64,000 nt of DNA from VYFG01 sp965204165 (GTDB lineage Bacteria; Pseudomonadota; Gammaproteobacteria; Arenicellales; Poriferihabitantaceae), in assembly GCA_965204165.1 (NCBI GenBank), contig OZ241969.1:2542001-2606000 (forward strand), written 5' to 3'. Of the stretch, positions 37,851-46,284 are shown piece after piece. Every line of letters begins with the position of its first letter. Position 1 is the first letter of the stretch. The position numbers and the translations under genes are program-made. The notes under the pieces were generated by a model. That model was not told the origin of the DNA. It worked only from the letters and a program-made list of their open reading frames with translations, and ran no database searches.

Positions 37851-38689
37851 TGGACAAGCGGAACCTGAAGCTGGTGCCGGGCCGGAGCCCGGGGGAATCC
37901 CCGGACACTGTCCCGGGAACGGATTCCGCGGCTGTGTCTACCGCGTCCTTGGCGATGCCCGGGACATCCCGGGCCGCGGCGATCCTGCCCCTGGAACTGG
38001 TGGATGTGGGACTTGTTTCCGGGGACGCTGCGCTCCTGAAGGAGATCAACCTGGCCTTCGGCGGCGACAGGACCAGCGTGATTCTGGGCCCCAACGGTGC
38101 CGGGAAGACGCTGCTTTTGCGGATCTGCCACGGGCTGCTTTCGCCTACCACGGGAAAAGTACGCTGGCGGGACCCGGATCTGGCCATGCATCCCGCTGCC
38201 CAGGGCATGGTCTTCCAGAAGCCGGTGGTGTTGCGCCGAAGCGTGGAGGACAACATCCGGTTTGCCCTCAAGGCCTGCCGTGTCGAACGTGCGCTGCATG
38301 CCGGGCGCCTCGCCCATGCCCTGGAGGCATCCGGGCTGGGCCCCCTGGCGGGGCGGAGGGCCATGCACCTGTCCGGCGGGGAGCGCCAGCGCCTGTCGCT
38401 GGCGCGCTGCCTCGCCGTGCAGCACCGGGTGCTGTTTCTCGACGAACCGACGGCCCACCTCGACCCGGCCGCCACCCGCCGGGTCGAGGAGATGATCGCC
38501 CTGATTCATGAAGACGGAACCCGGGTGATCATGGTGACCCATGACATCGGTCAGGCCAGGCGGCTTGCCGACGAAATCGTGTTCATGCACCGGGGGGAGG
38601 TCCTGGAAAGCGGACCGGCCACGGACTTCTTTGCCCGCCCGGGGACGGCGGAGGCCGCCGCCTACTTGCGGGGGGACCTCATCTGGTGA
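37850..38689 (+). CDS. tupC: Tungstate ABC importer ATPase TupC
   Basis: A 279-residue ABC ATPase. Walker A is LGPNGAGKTLLLRICHGLL (about residue 79), the Q-loop region is GMVFQKPVVLRRSVEDNIRF (about 122), the signature is LSGGERQRLSLARCLAV (about 173), Walker B is VLFLDEPTAHLDPAA (about 193), and the H-loop is MVTHD. An unusual extension of about 45 residues rich in Pro, Ser and Thr precedes the ABC domain (SPGESPDTVPGTDSAAVS). The substrate is assigned from the adjacent TupA. Confidence 0.88.
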   Translation: MDKRNLKLVPGRSPGESPDTVPGTDSAAVSTASLAMPGTSRAAAILPLELVDVGLVSGDAALLKEINLAFGGDRTSVILGPNGAGKTLLLRICHGLLSPTTGKVRWRDPDLAMHPAAQGMVFQKPVVLRRSVEDNIRFALKACRVERALHAGRLAHALEASGLGPLAGRRAMHLSGGERQRLSLARCLAVQHRVLFLDEPTAHLDPAATRRVEEMIALIHEDGTRVIMVTHDIGQARRLADEIVFMHRGEVLESGPATDFFARPGTAEAAAYLRGDLIW

Positions 38690-38737
38690 GGCGATGGGTC
38701 TGCAATTGAATTCCAACTGCCGCAGGTCCGCAGTTCC

Positions 38738-39559
38738 ATGAAGCGAACGCGTGCAGGGATATGCAGGGCCGCTGCCGTCATTGTCCTTTTGGCGGCAGGC
38801 GCATGGGCATCGGCACAGGAACGGTTCATCACCGTAGCCTCCACCACCTCGACGGAAAACTCGGGGCTGTTTGACGTTCTCCTGCCCGGGTTCCGGGAAC
38901 AGACCGGCATCGGGGTCCGGGTCGTGGCCGTGGGCACCGGCAAGGCCATCCGGATGGCCAGCAGCGGCGACGCGGATGTCCTGCTCGTCCACCACAGGCC
39001 CTCGGAGGAGAAATTCGTCGCCGAGGGGCACGGCGTCGAGCGACTGGACGTGATGTACAACGACTTCGTGATCGTGGGTCCGGATGCGGACCCGGCCGAT
39101 GTCGCGGGCCGTGACGTATCAGCGGCTCTCAGGAACATCGCTGCCGCTGGTGCCGTGTTCGCTTCGCGCGGCGATGAAAGCGGCACCCACAGGAAGGAGC
39201 GTGCGCTCTGGAAGGCTGCTGGGGTGGAACCTGACGGCGCGTGGTACCGGGAGACCGGCTCCGGCATGGGGGCCACCCTGAACGTGGCCAGCGGAATCGG
39301 CGGCTACGCCCTCACCGACCGCGCCACCTGGCTGAAGTTCGCCAACAAGGGCGACCTGGAAATCCTCGTGGAAGGGGATGCGGTGCTGTTCAACCAGTAC
39401 GGCGTCATCCTGGTCAATCCTGAACGGCATGCCCATGTCAAGGCGGCCGACGGGCAGGCCTTCATCGACTGGCTGACCTCGGACCCGGGGCAGGAAGCCA
39501 TCGACGCCTACCGCCTGGAAGGGCAGCAGGCATTCTTTGCCAATGCCGCGCGTCGATGA
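38738..39559 (+). CDS. tupA: Tungstate-binding periplasmic protein TupA
   Basis: A 273-residue exported binding protein with a signal peptide ending ALA-like at GAWASAQ. The family hallmark is at the mature N-terminus, ITVASTTSTENSGLFDVLLP (about 30), whose TTSTxxSGL loop binds the oxyanion. VVAVGTGKAIRMASSGDADV and LLVHHRPSEEKFVAEG follow, then ASRGDESGTHRKERALW (about 147), also conserved in TupA. In most operons tupA comes first; here it follows tupB and tupC with a 48-bp gap. TupA usually prefers tungstate over molybdate, but this is not provable from sequence. Confidence 0.9.
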   Translation: MKRTRAGICRAAAVIVLLAAGAWASAQERFITVASTTSTENSGLFDVLLPGFREQTGIGVRVVAVGTGKAIRMASSGDADVLLVHHRPSEEKFVAEGHGVERLDVMYNDFVIVGPDADPADVAGRDVSAALRNIAAAGAVFASRGDESGTHRKERALWKAAGVEPDGAWYRETGSGMGATLNVASGIGGYALTDRATWLKFANKGDLEILVEGDAVLFNQYGVILVNPERHAHVKAADGQAFIDWLTSDPGQEAIDAYRLEGQQAFFANAARR

Positions 39560-39595
39560 GACCCCATTCCGAAGACCCTGGAGTACGCAGAGACG

Positions 39596-40699
39596 ATGCC
39601 CCTTGAACTGAAACTCGACGTGAACTGGCGCCTGGGCGCGGACGGGTCCCTGCCGGTTCCCGACCTCCTGTTCGAACTGCTCCGCCAGATCGACCGTTGC
39701 GGCAGCATCAGCGCCGCCGCCAGGCACTGCAACATCTCCTACCGCAATGCTTGGAACCTGGTGAACCGGTGGCGCGACCGGCTGGGCGCACCGCTGATCA
39801 TCCCACGCCAGGGCCAGGGGGCGAGACTGGACGAAATGGGCAGGAAACTGCTGTGGGCCAGGGACTATGCAAGGGAACAGTCCCGGACTCAGCTGCAGTC
39901 GGCCGAGGATCTGATCTGCCGGGAGCTGGAGGTCGTGGCGGAAGGTCCGGCGGCGGGGACGCAATCGCTCAGGGTCTACGCCAGCCACTGTCTCAGCCAT
40001 CCGGTCCTGGCAGACATCCTGGAGCGGGATTTTCGGGTAAGGTCCCGGATCACCCACGGCGGGAGCGCGCGCTGCCTGCAGCATCTCAGGACCGGGGATT
40101 GCGATGCCGCGGGGTTCCATCTCGCCGAAGGCGCGCTTGCCGAGGGGTTCATCCGCCACTACCTCCGGTTCTTCACGCCCGCGGACTGCCGGGTGATTCA
40201 CGCCGTGCGGCGGCGCCAGGGCCTGATCGTGAAACCCGGCAACCCCCGCAACATCGCCGGCGTGGAGGACCTTGTCCGCGACGATGTCCGCTTCGTGAAC
40301 CGGCAGGCGAATTCCGGCACCCGGATGCTGCTGGACCTGCTGCTGGAGAACCGGTCCATCGACAATGCCCGTATCCAGGGATACGATCACATCGAGTTCA
40401 CCCACTCTGCCGTCAGTGCGCTGGTGGCCAGTGATTCGGTGGACGTGGGCATCGGCATGGAAACCGCTGCCGTGGCCCATGACCTGGACTTCATCCCGCT
40501 GGCTTCGGAAGTGTACTTCTACGCGGTCAGGCGCCGGGAATGGCAGCAGCCGTCCGTCAGGGCACTACGCGACCTGCTGGCCGGCCAACAGTGGCGGGAG
40601 GCCATTTCCGCCATGGACGGGTTCGATGTCGCGGACGCCGGCAGGAGCCTGGATGCGGAGGAACTGGTTGTCCGCGGCCTGCCGGGTCCTGGTGCCTGA
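39596..40699 (+). CDS. ModE-type HTH regulator with periplasmic-binding-protein-like sensor domain
   Basis: A 367-residue transcription factor. Residues 20-105 form a ModE-like winged helix (LLFELLRQIDRCGSISAAAR, then HCNISYRNAWNLVNRWRDRL). Residues 120-345 resemble the substrate-binding fold fused to such regulators (PBP_like, PF12727): RVYASHCLSHPVLADIL, DCDAAGFHLAEG, and FVNRQANSGTRMLLDLLL, which matches the oxyanion-binding strand. It is the last gene of the tup operon, 36 bp after tupA, so it most likely senses tungstate or molybdate and controls the operon. It lacks the Mop domains of classical ModE. Confidence 0.85.
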   Translation: MPLELKLDVNWRLGADGSLPVPDLLFELLRQIDRCGSISAAARHCNISYRNAWNLVNRWRDRLGAPLIIPRQGQGARLDEMGRKLLWARDYAREQSRTQLQSAEDLICRELEVVAEGPAAGTQSLRVYASHCLSHPVLADILERDFRVRSRITHGGSARCLQHLRTGDCDAAGFHLAEGALAEGFIRHYLRFFTPADCRVIHAVRRRQGLIVKPGNPRNIAGVEDLVRDDVRFVNRQANSGTRMLLDLLLENRSIDNARIQGYDHIEFTHSAVSALVASDSVDVGIGMETAAVAHDLDFIPLASEVYFYAVRRREWQQPSVRALRDLLAGQQWREAISAMDGFDVADAGRSLDAEELVVRGLPGPGA

Positions 40700-40717
40700 G
40701 TGCGTCCGGGCGGTCAT

Positions 40718-41896
40718 TCATTCGCACCGGCGGCACAGCCAGACACCCAGCAGGCAGACGAGCAGCAGGAAACCCGCGCCGCCGGTCCATCCCAGGCCGG
40801 TCCCCGCCGCCATGCCAAGGCCCACGGGACCGAGAACCTGGCCCATGCCGGCCCCCTGGAAGATCATGCCGGTGGTCATGGGGACGGAATCCGTCGAGGG
40901 CGAGATGGTGCCGATATGGGCGAACACCGCGCCCGGGAGCAATCCGGAGAGAAACGTGAACATCCACGCGGCGGCGAACTCCCCCGCGAGCGGTACCATC
41001 CCCGAAAAGGCGAGCGCCGCCGAGGCGCCGCCGCCCAGCAGCGCCCACCGCATCAGCCGCTCAAGGGACATGCCCCTGCCGACGAGGTATCCGGCGGTGA
41101 TGTTCCCCACGATGTTGCCGATCACCACCAGGGATGCGAGGTAGGTGGCCGACCCGAGTTCCATGCCCCGGTACCCGGCCCAGTAGGTGGGCAGGAAAGC
41201 CGTCACCGCGGCAAAGAGCGCGGAATAGCAGGCGAAGATTCCGCTCACCAGAAGCGGCCTTGCAAGGTCCCGGCGGCCGGACCCCTCGGCGGCAGCCGCC
41301 CGGGGCTTTTCTCCCGACTGTCCCGTCAGGGCGAAGAAAGAGACGGCGACAAGCAGTGACACCAGGGCGCTCAGCCACCAGAGTCCCCGCCAGCCGGACA
41401 CCTCGAGGACCACGGGTGAGGCCAGCAGCATCAGGCTCATGGCGGCGGGAATGAAGGCCGCCCAGATGCCCAGTGCCACGGAGCGCAGGCGGGGCGGGCA
41501 GACACGGTTGATCAGGCCGGGCATGGTGACAGCCGCGAGCAGGAAACCGAATCCCTCGAGGACCCGGGACGCAAGCAGCAGGGGAAATCCGAGGGCCAGG
41601 GTTCCCATCACGGCGCCGGCCGCAGTGGCGGCAAGGCCCACCGTGCCGGCGAGGCGGACCCCGGCCCGGCGGGACAGGATGCCCAGCGTGACGCCGAACA
41701 GGGCGGCAAGGATGCTGAAACTGGACACCACCAGCCCGGACTGGAGCAGGTCCAGGGAAAGCTCCGCCTGGATCACGGGCAGGGCGCCCGGAATCTTCCC
41801 CATGTGGAACGCGGCGGCGAGCCCGCCGCCGATGGCGACGGCAACTACGAGCAGCGCCCTTGGGTCGGTCGGCGTGGATGCGGGGGCAGCGGTCAC
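40718..41896 (-). CDS. Major facilitator superfamily transporter (CynX/NimT-like)
   Basis: A 392-residue inner-membrane protein with about twelve helices. The first half includes GALPVIQAELSLDLLQSGLV and FGVTLGILSRRAGVRLAGTV, a loop 2-3 region with a basic motif A-like end. VLEGFGFLLAAVTMPGLINR and WAAFIPAAMSLMLLASPVVL follow, typical of the cyanate/2-nitroimidazole transporter group. A charged central loop (EKPRAAAAEGSGRRDLARPL) separates the halves. It converges on the ModE-like regulator gene. The substrate is unknown. Confidence 0.88.
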   Translation of the reverse strand: MTAAPASTPTDPRALLVVAVAIGGGLAAAFHMGKIPGALPVIQAELSLDLLQSGLVVSSFSILAALFGVTLGILSRRAGVRLAGTVGLAATAAGAVMGTLALGFPLLLASRVLEGFGFLLAAVTMPGLINRVCPPRLRSVALGIWAAFIPAAMSLMLLASPVVLEVSGWRGLWWLSALVSLLVAVSFFALTGQSGEKPRAAAAEGSGRRDLARPLLVSGIFACYSALFAAVTAFLPTYWAGYRGMELGSATYLASLVVIGNIVGNITAGYLVGRGMSLERLMRWALLGGGASAALAFSGMVPLAGEFAAAWMFTFLSGLLPGAVFAHIGTISPSTDSVPMTTGMIFQGAGMGQVLGPVGLGMAAGTGLGWTGGAGFLLLVCLLGVWLCRRCE

Positions 41897-42188
41897 TCGG
41901 CTGTTCCTGGTCGGGCCGGTCTGAAGGAGATTTCCCCGGCCGGGACTACCGGGCGGGGCCCAAGGCGCCGCCCGGGCCGGATGGATGCATCCCTGCCGCC
42001 GGGCGCCGGCAATGCCGGGACCATATCACACGGTCCGGTTGCCGGCATCCCGGGTTCCCGTTCACCTGGACGATCTGGCCCGTGTGTCCCCGGAAAGGTC
42101 CACGGCAGGGACATTTCGCAGACTGATAAATACTCCGGATTGCCTCCAAGAGCATTGCAATCGGGGGTGACTGTTTTCCGTAACTACC
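41897..42188. other. Intergenic region upstream of the ICE-like module
   Basis: No gene recognised. It contains a stretch CTGATAAATAC (42123-42133) identical to half of the recombinase core site seen at 60628-60639, and an AT-richer patch (about 42170-42195) just before the HTH gene. No clear promoter pair could be fixed. Confidence 0.35.
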
Positions 42189-42533
42189 ATGATTTTCATG
42201 AACCTCAGTCTCTTTCTCAGGCGCTCGACCAGGCAGGAGCGCGTCGAGGTCGCCGCCGTATGCAACAGCTCGGTGGCCTACCTTTACCAGATCGCCGGCG
42301 GACACCGCTTCGCCAGCCCCCTGATGGCAATCCGCATCGAGGGGCATACCTGCCTGATGGCCAGCCGGAGCAATGGCCGGCTGGCGGCGGTGCCCCGGTC
42401 CAGCCTGGTCCGCTACCCGGAGATCTTCCAGGGGCTTTATCCGGCATCCGGCACCTGGACGGAGGTCGGTGTCCAGGGGAATGGGGCAGGCGAAGTACCT
42501 GCAGGGCAGATCGGTGATGCCAAGGCGACCTGA
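42189..42533 (+). CDS. Small Cro/YdaS-like HTH protein
   Basis: A 114-residue protein with a helix-turn-helix in residues 10-52: STRQERVEVAAVCNSSVAYL, then YQIAGGHRFASPLMAIRIE. This resembles Cro/YdaS-type DNA-binding proteins that use their recognition helix to act on prophage or element promoters. The C-terminal half (SNGRLAAVPRSSLVRYPEIF and on) has no recognised motif. The 3' end overlaps the ParB-like gene by 17 bases, so they are co-translated. In this setting it may regulate the module. Confidence 0.65.
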   Translation: MIFMNLSLFLRRSTRQERVEVAAVCNSSVAYLYQIAGGHRFASPLMAIRIEGHTCLMASRSNGRLAAVPRSSLVRYPEIFQGLYPASGTWTEVGVQGNGAGEVPAGQIGDAKAT

Positions 42534-43485
42534 AAAGCCGGGCGGGTCGGGACAGTACGGGCCCAAGCCGTCCCTGCTGCGGGTGAGGGTTGACCGGATC
42601 CGCTGCCATGTACGCAATCCCAGGCGCCAGCCGAACCCCGAACATGACCGAATCAGGACATCCGTGCGGGCCCTTGGCCTGGACCGCCCACTGGTGATCA
42701 CCCGGAAGCCGGGCGCCAGGGACTACCTGCTCCATGGCAGCGGCAGCACCCGGCTCAGGATTCTGCAGGAGCTTCACAAGGAGACCGGCGAGGAGCGGTT
42801 CCGCTGGGCGGACTGCATCGTCCGGCCCTGGGAGGGGGAGTCCGGCGTCCTCCTGGCCCACCTGCGGGACAACGAGCTGCGCGCCGGCCTCACCTTCATC
42901 GAACGGGCCCTGGCGGTCTTCGATGCGAAGGCGCTGCTGGAGCGGGAGTGCCGCACCGGGGATCTGTCCCCGAAGCGGCTGGAGACCCTGTTCCGGGAAA
43001 GGGGGCTCGGTCTTGGCGAGGCCACGATCTCCGGGATGATCTATGCCGTGGAGGTTCTCTGGCCCGCGATCCCCCATGCCCTGTCTGCCGGTCTTGAGCG
43101 GGACGGGGTCGAGGAAATCCGCGACCTCGAGCATGCCGCGGGGGAGGTCTGGGTCAGCCGGGGGCTGGACGATGACGTGGCCGGCAAAGGAAACAGCCGG
43201 GCCGTCTTTGACCGGGTGTTCGCCGAACTGTGCCGGCGCCATGACTGCCCGGAATGGGACATCCAGCCGCTCCGTGACGCGCTGGAACGGGAGATCGCCG
43301 GCGAATCGGACAAGGCGCGGGCGGAAATTCACCTGGAACTGGAGGCCGCTCTGGCCGCCTGGCTGTTTCCTCCTGCCATTTCTTGCGGCCACACCCGGCA
43401 TTCGGGGGACGGAGACGGTACCCGGCATTCCGGGCCGGGGCGGACTGAGCCGGGACAGGCGCGCGACGGACATGAGCAGGACTAA
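42517..43485 (+). CDS. ParB-family protein of integrating-conjugative-element (PFGI-1/TIGR03764) type
   Basis: A 322-residue protein. The N-terminal ParB/sulfiredoxin-like nuclease fold is seen in LRVRVDRIRCHVRNPRRQPN, then IRTSVRALGLDRPLVITRKP, and the signature LLHGSGSTRLRILQELH (about 71; family G-x-x-R). A KorB-like helical domain follows, with LLAHLRDNELRAGLTFIERA (about 112) and a helix-turn-helix in SPKRLETLFRERGLGLGEAT. I recognise the pattern as the ParB of ICEs such as PFGI-1 and SPI-7. In those elements parA and dnaB-like genes precede it; they are absent here. The ATG at 42517 lies inside the upstream gene. Confidence 0.8.
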   Translation: MPRRPEKPGGSGQYGPKPSLLRVRVDRIRCHVRNPRRQPNPEHDRIRTSVRALGLDRPLVITRKPGARDYLLHGSGSTRLRILQELHKETGEERFRWADCIVRPWEGESGVLLAHLRDNELRAGLTFIERALAVFDAKALLERECRTGDLSPKRLETLFRERGLGLGEATISGMIYAVEVLWPAIPHALSAGLERDGVEEIRDLEHAAGEVWVSRGLDDDVAGKGNSRAVFDRVFAELCRRHDCPEWDIQPLRDALEREIAGESDKARAEIHLELEAALAAWLFPPAISCGHTRHSGDGDGTRHSGPGRTEPGQARDGHEQD

Positions 43486-44116
43486 GGAGGCCGATCTCGT
43501 CCTCGCGGTGCTCGTGTACGCCATCCGGAGTCTTGCCGAGGGGGATCTCGAGGCCCTTCGCGAAATGGATTTCGGGCCGAGGGAGCTGAAGGCCCTGGAG
43601 GACGTCGAGCTGGCGGATCTTCATCGTGCCGACACCCTGCGGGCGCATTGCCTGAAGATCACGCTCAACCGGGATGTCTTCCTGCCGATGCTGCACCGCC
43701 TCCACACCCTGCAGAAGGCCGAGCGGATGAAGCGCATGCTGCTGAGTGCGGATGCCCCGCTGGATATGATGCGCCGGCTGTTCGGGATGAGTCAGCGCAG
43801 TTACTCCAACTGGCGCCGTGCGCTGGTGGTGGAAGGTGCCACGGGGCGGCCGCCGGTCCCGGATGAGGACCAGGCCGACCGGCTCTGGGACGCCGTTCAG
43901 GACAGGCTGGCCGATCGGGAAAAAAGGGTCCTGACGCCGGGCGACTTTCTTGAACTGGCGGAGGAGACCGGACTTGGTCTTCGGGTTATCTGGCGGTCGG
44001 TGAAGCGCTGGGAGAAATGGGGGAAGGCGGAAACCCGGAGGGCGAAGAAGGAGAAGCCGCCCGGGGGCAGAAAGGCGTTGTCGTCCACCGATTACCTGGC
44101 AATGAGGAACGCCTAG
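43472..44116 (+). CDS. DUF2857 (STY4526-like) ICE-associated protein
   Basis: A 214-residue protein whose start overlaps the ParB-like gene by 14 bases. The sequence begins MSRTKEADLVLAVLVYAIRS and contains FGPRELKALEDVELADLHRA and DAPLDMMRRLFGMSQRSYSN, the last resembling a helix-turn-helix (residues 94-118). I recall this as DUF2857 (PF11198), regularly found right after ParB in PFGI/SPI-7-type elements; members are probable regulators (FlhC-like fold suggested). The strongly basic C-terminus (RRAKKEKPPGGRKALS) fits nucleic-acid binding. No further ICE genes follow. Confidence 0.75.
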   Translation: MSRTKEADLVLAVLVYAIRSLAEGDLEALREMDFGPRELKALEDVELADLHRADTLRAHCLKITLNRDVFLPMLHRLHTLQKAERMKRMLLSADAPLDMMRRLFGMSQRSYSNWRRALVVEGATGRPPVPDEDQADRLWDAVQDRLADREKRVLTPGDFLELAEETGLGLRVIWRSVKRWEKWGKAETRRAKKEKPPGGRKALSSTDYLAMRNA

Positions 44117-44202
44117 TCCCCGCCTTTCCGGGAGGCGGTGCGGCATCGGGCTGTGCATGGCTATGCCCCTCGGGCCCGGGGCGGGCATGGTAAGATCGCG
44201 CT

Positions 44203-44415
44203 ATGGGTGATCCGCACATCAATCAATTTGCGCTGGAAGAACGGGTGAATGCCAGGCAGGCCGAGAACAAGGCCTCCTATGACCGTTTGCGGGTGGACAA
44301 GGCCCGTCAGGATACGGAGGCGGACGAGCGTCACGCGGCAAGGGCGCTGCGGATTCTCGGTGTGATCGTCATTACCGTGCTCCTGGTGATCTATCTCGCC
44401 TCGATCTGGGACTGA
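44203..44415 (+). CDS. Small single-pass membrane protein, unknown function
   Basis: A 70-residue product: a hydrophilic, charged N-terminal helix (NQFALEERVNARQAENKASY, rich in Glu, Arg and Lys), then one membrane helix (LRILGVIVITVLLVIYLASI) at residues 48-68 and a two-residue tail. No homologous family recognised. The start at 44203 has weak upstream signals. Such tail-anchored proteins are commonly real but uncharacterised. Confidence 0.5.
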   Translation: MGDPHINQFALEERVNARQAENKASYDRLRVDKARQDTEADERHAARALRILGVIVITVLLVIYLASIWD

Positions 44416-44634
44416 TTCTTCCTGCCGGCGCTTGCCGGGGCATGTTCCGGTTTTATTCCGCTCCCGGACCCGGAGCACGGGGCCGCGGGCCGCGTTTTCC
44501 ATCACTTCGGCATGGGTCCGGGAATCTGTCCGGCCCGCGAATTTTCCGGAACTGACGTTTGGAGTGGCCAACCGGCCGTGAACGTGCAACCGGGGGAATC
44601 CGCGGTCCCGGCCGGCCGCATCCCGATCCGCCGA

Positions 44635-44685
44635 TCACCAATGGTGCAGATGATCGACCCTGACTGAGGGGTCAGCCAAAATCAT
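44635..44685 (-). pseudogene. Vestigial VapC toxin start (16 codons)
   Basis: Immediately after the VapB stop, with an ATGA overlap, a 16-codon frame reads MILADPSVRVDHLHHW and then TGA. It aligns with the universal VapC opening MILVDTSVWVDHLRRG, with the metal-ligand Asp and DHL retained but T, W and others changed. The following 200 bases show no further PIN motifs in any frame. The toxin gene has therefore been lost apart from this stump. Confidence 0.65.
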
Positions 44686-44885
44686 GAATCGTCCGGGCCC
44701 GGCCTGCGCCTGGACACCGAATCGAGTCCGGGCTCGCTCCCTCCCAGCGCAGCGAGGCGGCGGGGGCATTCCCGCTCAATCAGTGCTTTCAGGCCTTCCT
44801 CGAACAGGGCGGAATGCTCCTTCACTCCCATCAGGGCCACTGCCTGTTCGAGCAACCGGTCGTCTATCGTCAGTGAGATTCGCAT
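44682..44885 (-). CDS. VapB-type antitoxin with lost toxin
   Basis: A 67-residue ribbon-helix-helix protein starting MRISLTIDDRLLEQAVALMG (an upstream ATG at 44894 adds MPD). KEHSALFEEGLKALIERECP follows, and a C-terminal tail with RRLAALGGSEPGLDSVSRRR. This is the VapB/DUF2191 pattern normally linked to a VapC PIN toxin. The toxin that should follow survives only as a 16-codon stump. The antitoxin itself has no stop or frameshift. Confidence 0.8.
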   Translation of the reverse strand: MRISLTIDDRLLEQAVALMGVKEHSALFEEGLKALIERECPRRLAALGGSEPGLDSVSRRRPGPDDS

Positions 44886-45391
44886 ATCGGGCAACTTCCT
44901 GCATCGGATTGCCCATCAATATGAGCAGGGTTCGATGCCTGTGGCAAACGCTGCGACCGGTCAGGATTGGTCGGGATGACCCGGCCCGGCAGCACTGCAG
45001 GCCGGGTAATTCCTGAGCGTTCAACGGAATTAACGGGTGCGCCTACGGATTTCCGAATCGGAATCCCCACCCGTCCATGCCTTCGTCCGCCTGTCCCCGG
45101 CAACGCCTGCCGGCCAATCCGGCGGTTGCCCGCAGGACCCGCATGGAGAACGGATTGCCTGTCGGCCAGGTCCCGATGCGAATGAAGGCCGGGCGTCGAC
45201 TTCCCGGAGTGCCTACATGTAAGAAAAAATGAACAATATACATAAATTCTTGATATTTAAGGCGTGTTGACTCGGATAGACTTGTTTTCAATGTCTCTCG
45301 TTCCGCGCATGGGTGAGCTGATATGCCGGATTTGCGAGGCTGCTGTTCTGGAAATTCGACTATCTGTAGATGCAATTCGGGGGAGGTACCC
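44886..45391. other. Intergenic region upstream of the hydantoin-type catabolic cluster
   Basis: No gene recognised. A 35-base AT-rich patch at 45225-45262, with TTGATATTTAAGG and a nearby TTGACT at 45267, is the likeliest promoter zone for the plus-strand operon, but spacing to a good -10 element is not convincing. The 44900-45220 part has normal GC and no motifs. Confidence 0.4.
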
Positions 45392-46213
45392 ATGTCATTC
45401 ATTTCAAAATTCAAGGCCCTGTTGGCGGTTGCCGTCGTGTACGCCATCTCCATGGCGCAGCCGGCCCTGGCCCAGGAAAGGGAGAATCTGTGGTCCGACG
45501 TGCAGGAGCGCGGCACGTTGCGTGTGGGCGTGGCGGAAGCGCCGCCCCTGCTGATGCGTGATCCGAAGACCGGGGACTGGTCGGGCTATTTCCTGGACGT
45601 GATGCACGGCTTTGCCGCTTCCATCGACGTCGAGATTGAAGTGGTCGAGACCACCTGGGGGAACATGGTTGCCGGTCTTCAGGCGGGCAAATGGGATATT
45701 TCCACAGCCCTCAACCGGAAGCCGCAGCGGGCGCTGGCGGTGAACTATTCGATTCCCATCTGGAGTTACGAGATCGGCCTGCTCTATGACAAGCGCAACC
45801 CGAAGATTTCCGACGACATGGTCTCGCTGTCCGATTTCGACCAGGACGGCATCACGATCGCGGTGATGCAGGGGGCGGCAGGCGACCTGTCGATCTCGCC
45901 GATCGTCGAGAACGCCAAAATCATCCGCCTGGACGGTGCCAACGAGGGCCGGCTGGCCATCGTTTCGAAGCGCGCCGACGTGTTCGCGACCGACAGCGAC
46001 ATCCATCGGATCACCATCCTGCAGAATCCCGACTGGGCCGACCAGGTTCTGCCCAGCCCGGCAATCGCGAAACAGGGCATCGCGTTCGGGCTGCGGAAAT
46101 CGGTTCCCCTGGAGGACATCCAGGTGCTTGATATCTACCTGGAAGAACAGGTGGCCACGGGCAATGTCCAGCGCCTCTACGAGGCGGCCGTGGCATCCAT
46201 GACTGCAGGTTAA
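45392..46213 (+). CDS. Amino-acid-type ABC importer periplasmic binding protein (family 3)
   Basis: A 273-residue exported protein. The ATG at 45392 follows GGGGGAGG and gives a signal peptide ending AQPALAQ. The mature part begins ENLWSDVQERGTLRVGVAEA, the standard SBP_bac_3 (PF00497) opening, then GYFLDVMHGFAASIDVEIEV (lobe I) and VAGLQAGKWDISTALNRKPQ, which carries the Asp/Arg contacts that grip an amino-acid-like ligand. It lies 71 bp upstream of the ATPase and two permease genes. The ligand is unknown; the downstream genes suggest a hydantoin-like or N-substituted amino acid. Confidence 0.93.
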   Translation: MSFISKFKALLAVAVVYAISMAQPALAQERENLWSDVQERGTLRVGVAEAPPLLMRDPKTGDWSGYFLDVMHGFAASIDVEIEVVETTWGNMVAGLQAGKWDISTALNRKPQRALAVNYSIPIWSYEIGLLYDKRNPKISDDMVSLSDFDQDGITIAVMQGAAGDLSISPIVENAKIIRLDGANEGRLAIVSKRADVFATDSDIHRITILQNPDWADQVLPSPAIAKQGIAFGLRKSVPLEDIQVLDIYLEEQVATGNVQRLYEAAVASMTAG

Positions 46214-46284
46214 TTCCGGACGTCGCGCCGCCCCGGGCCAGCCGGGGCGGTGCTTCGCGCAACCGGACAGCACAGGGGGGAAGC

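Noticed and set aside
44421..44440. CCGGC-rich hairpin after the small membrane protein gene as a terminator
   Set aside because: The T-rich stretch lies about 10 bases beyond the stem, so it does not meet intrinsic terminator criteria.
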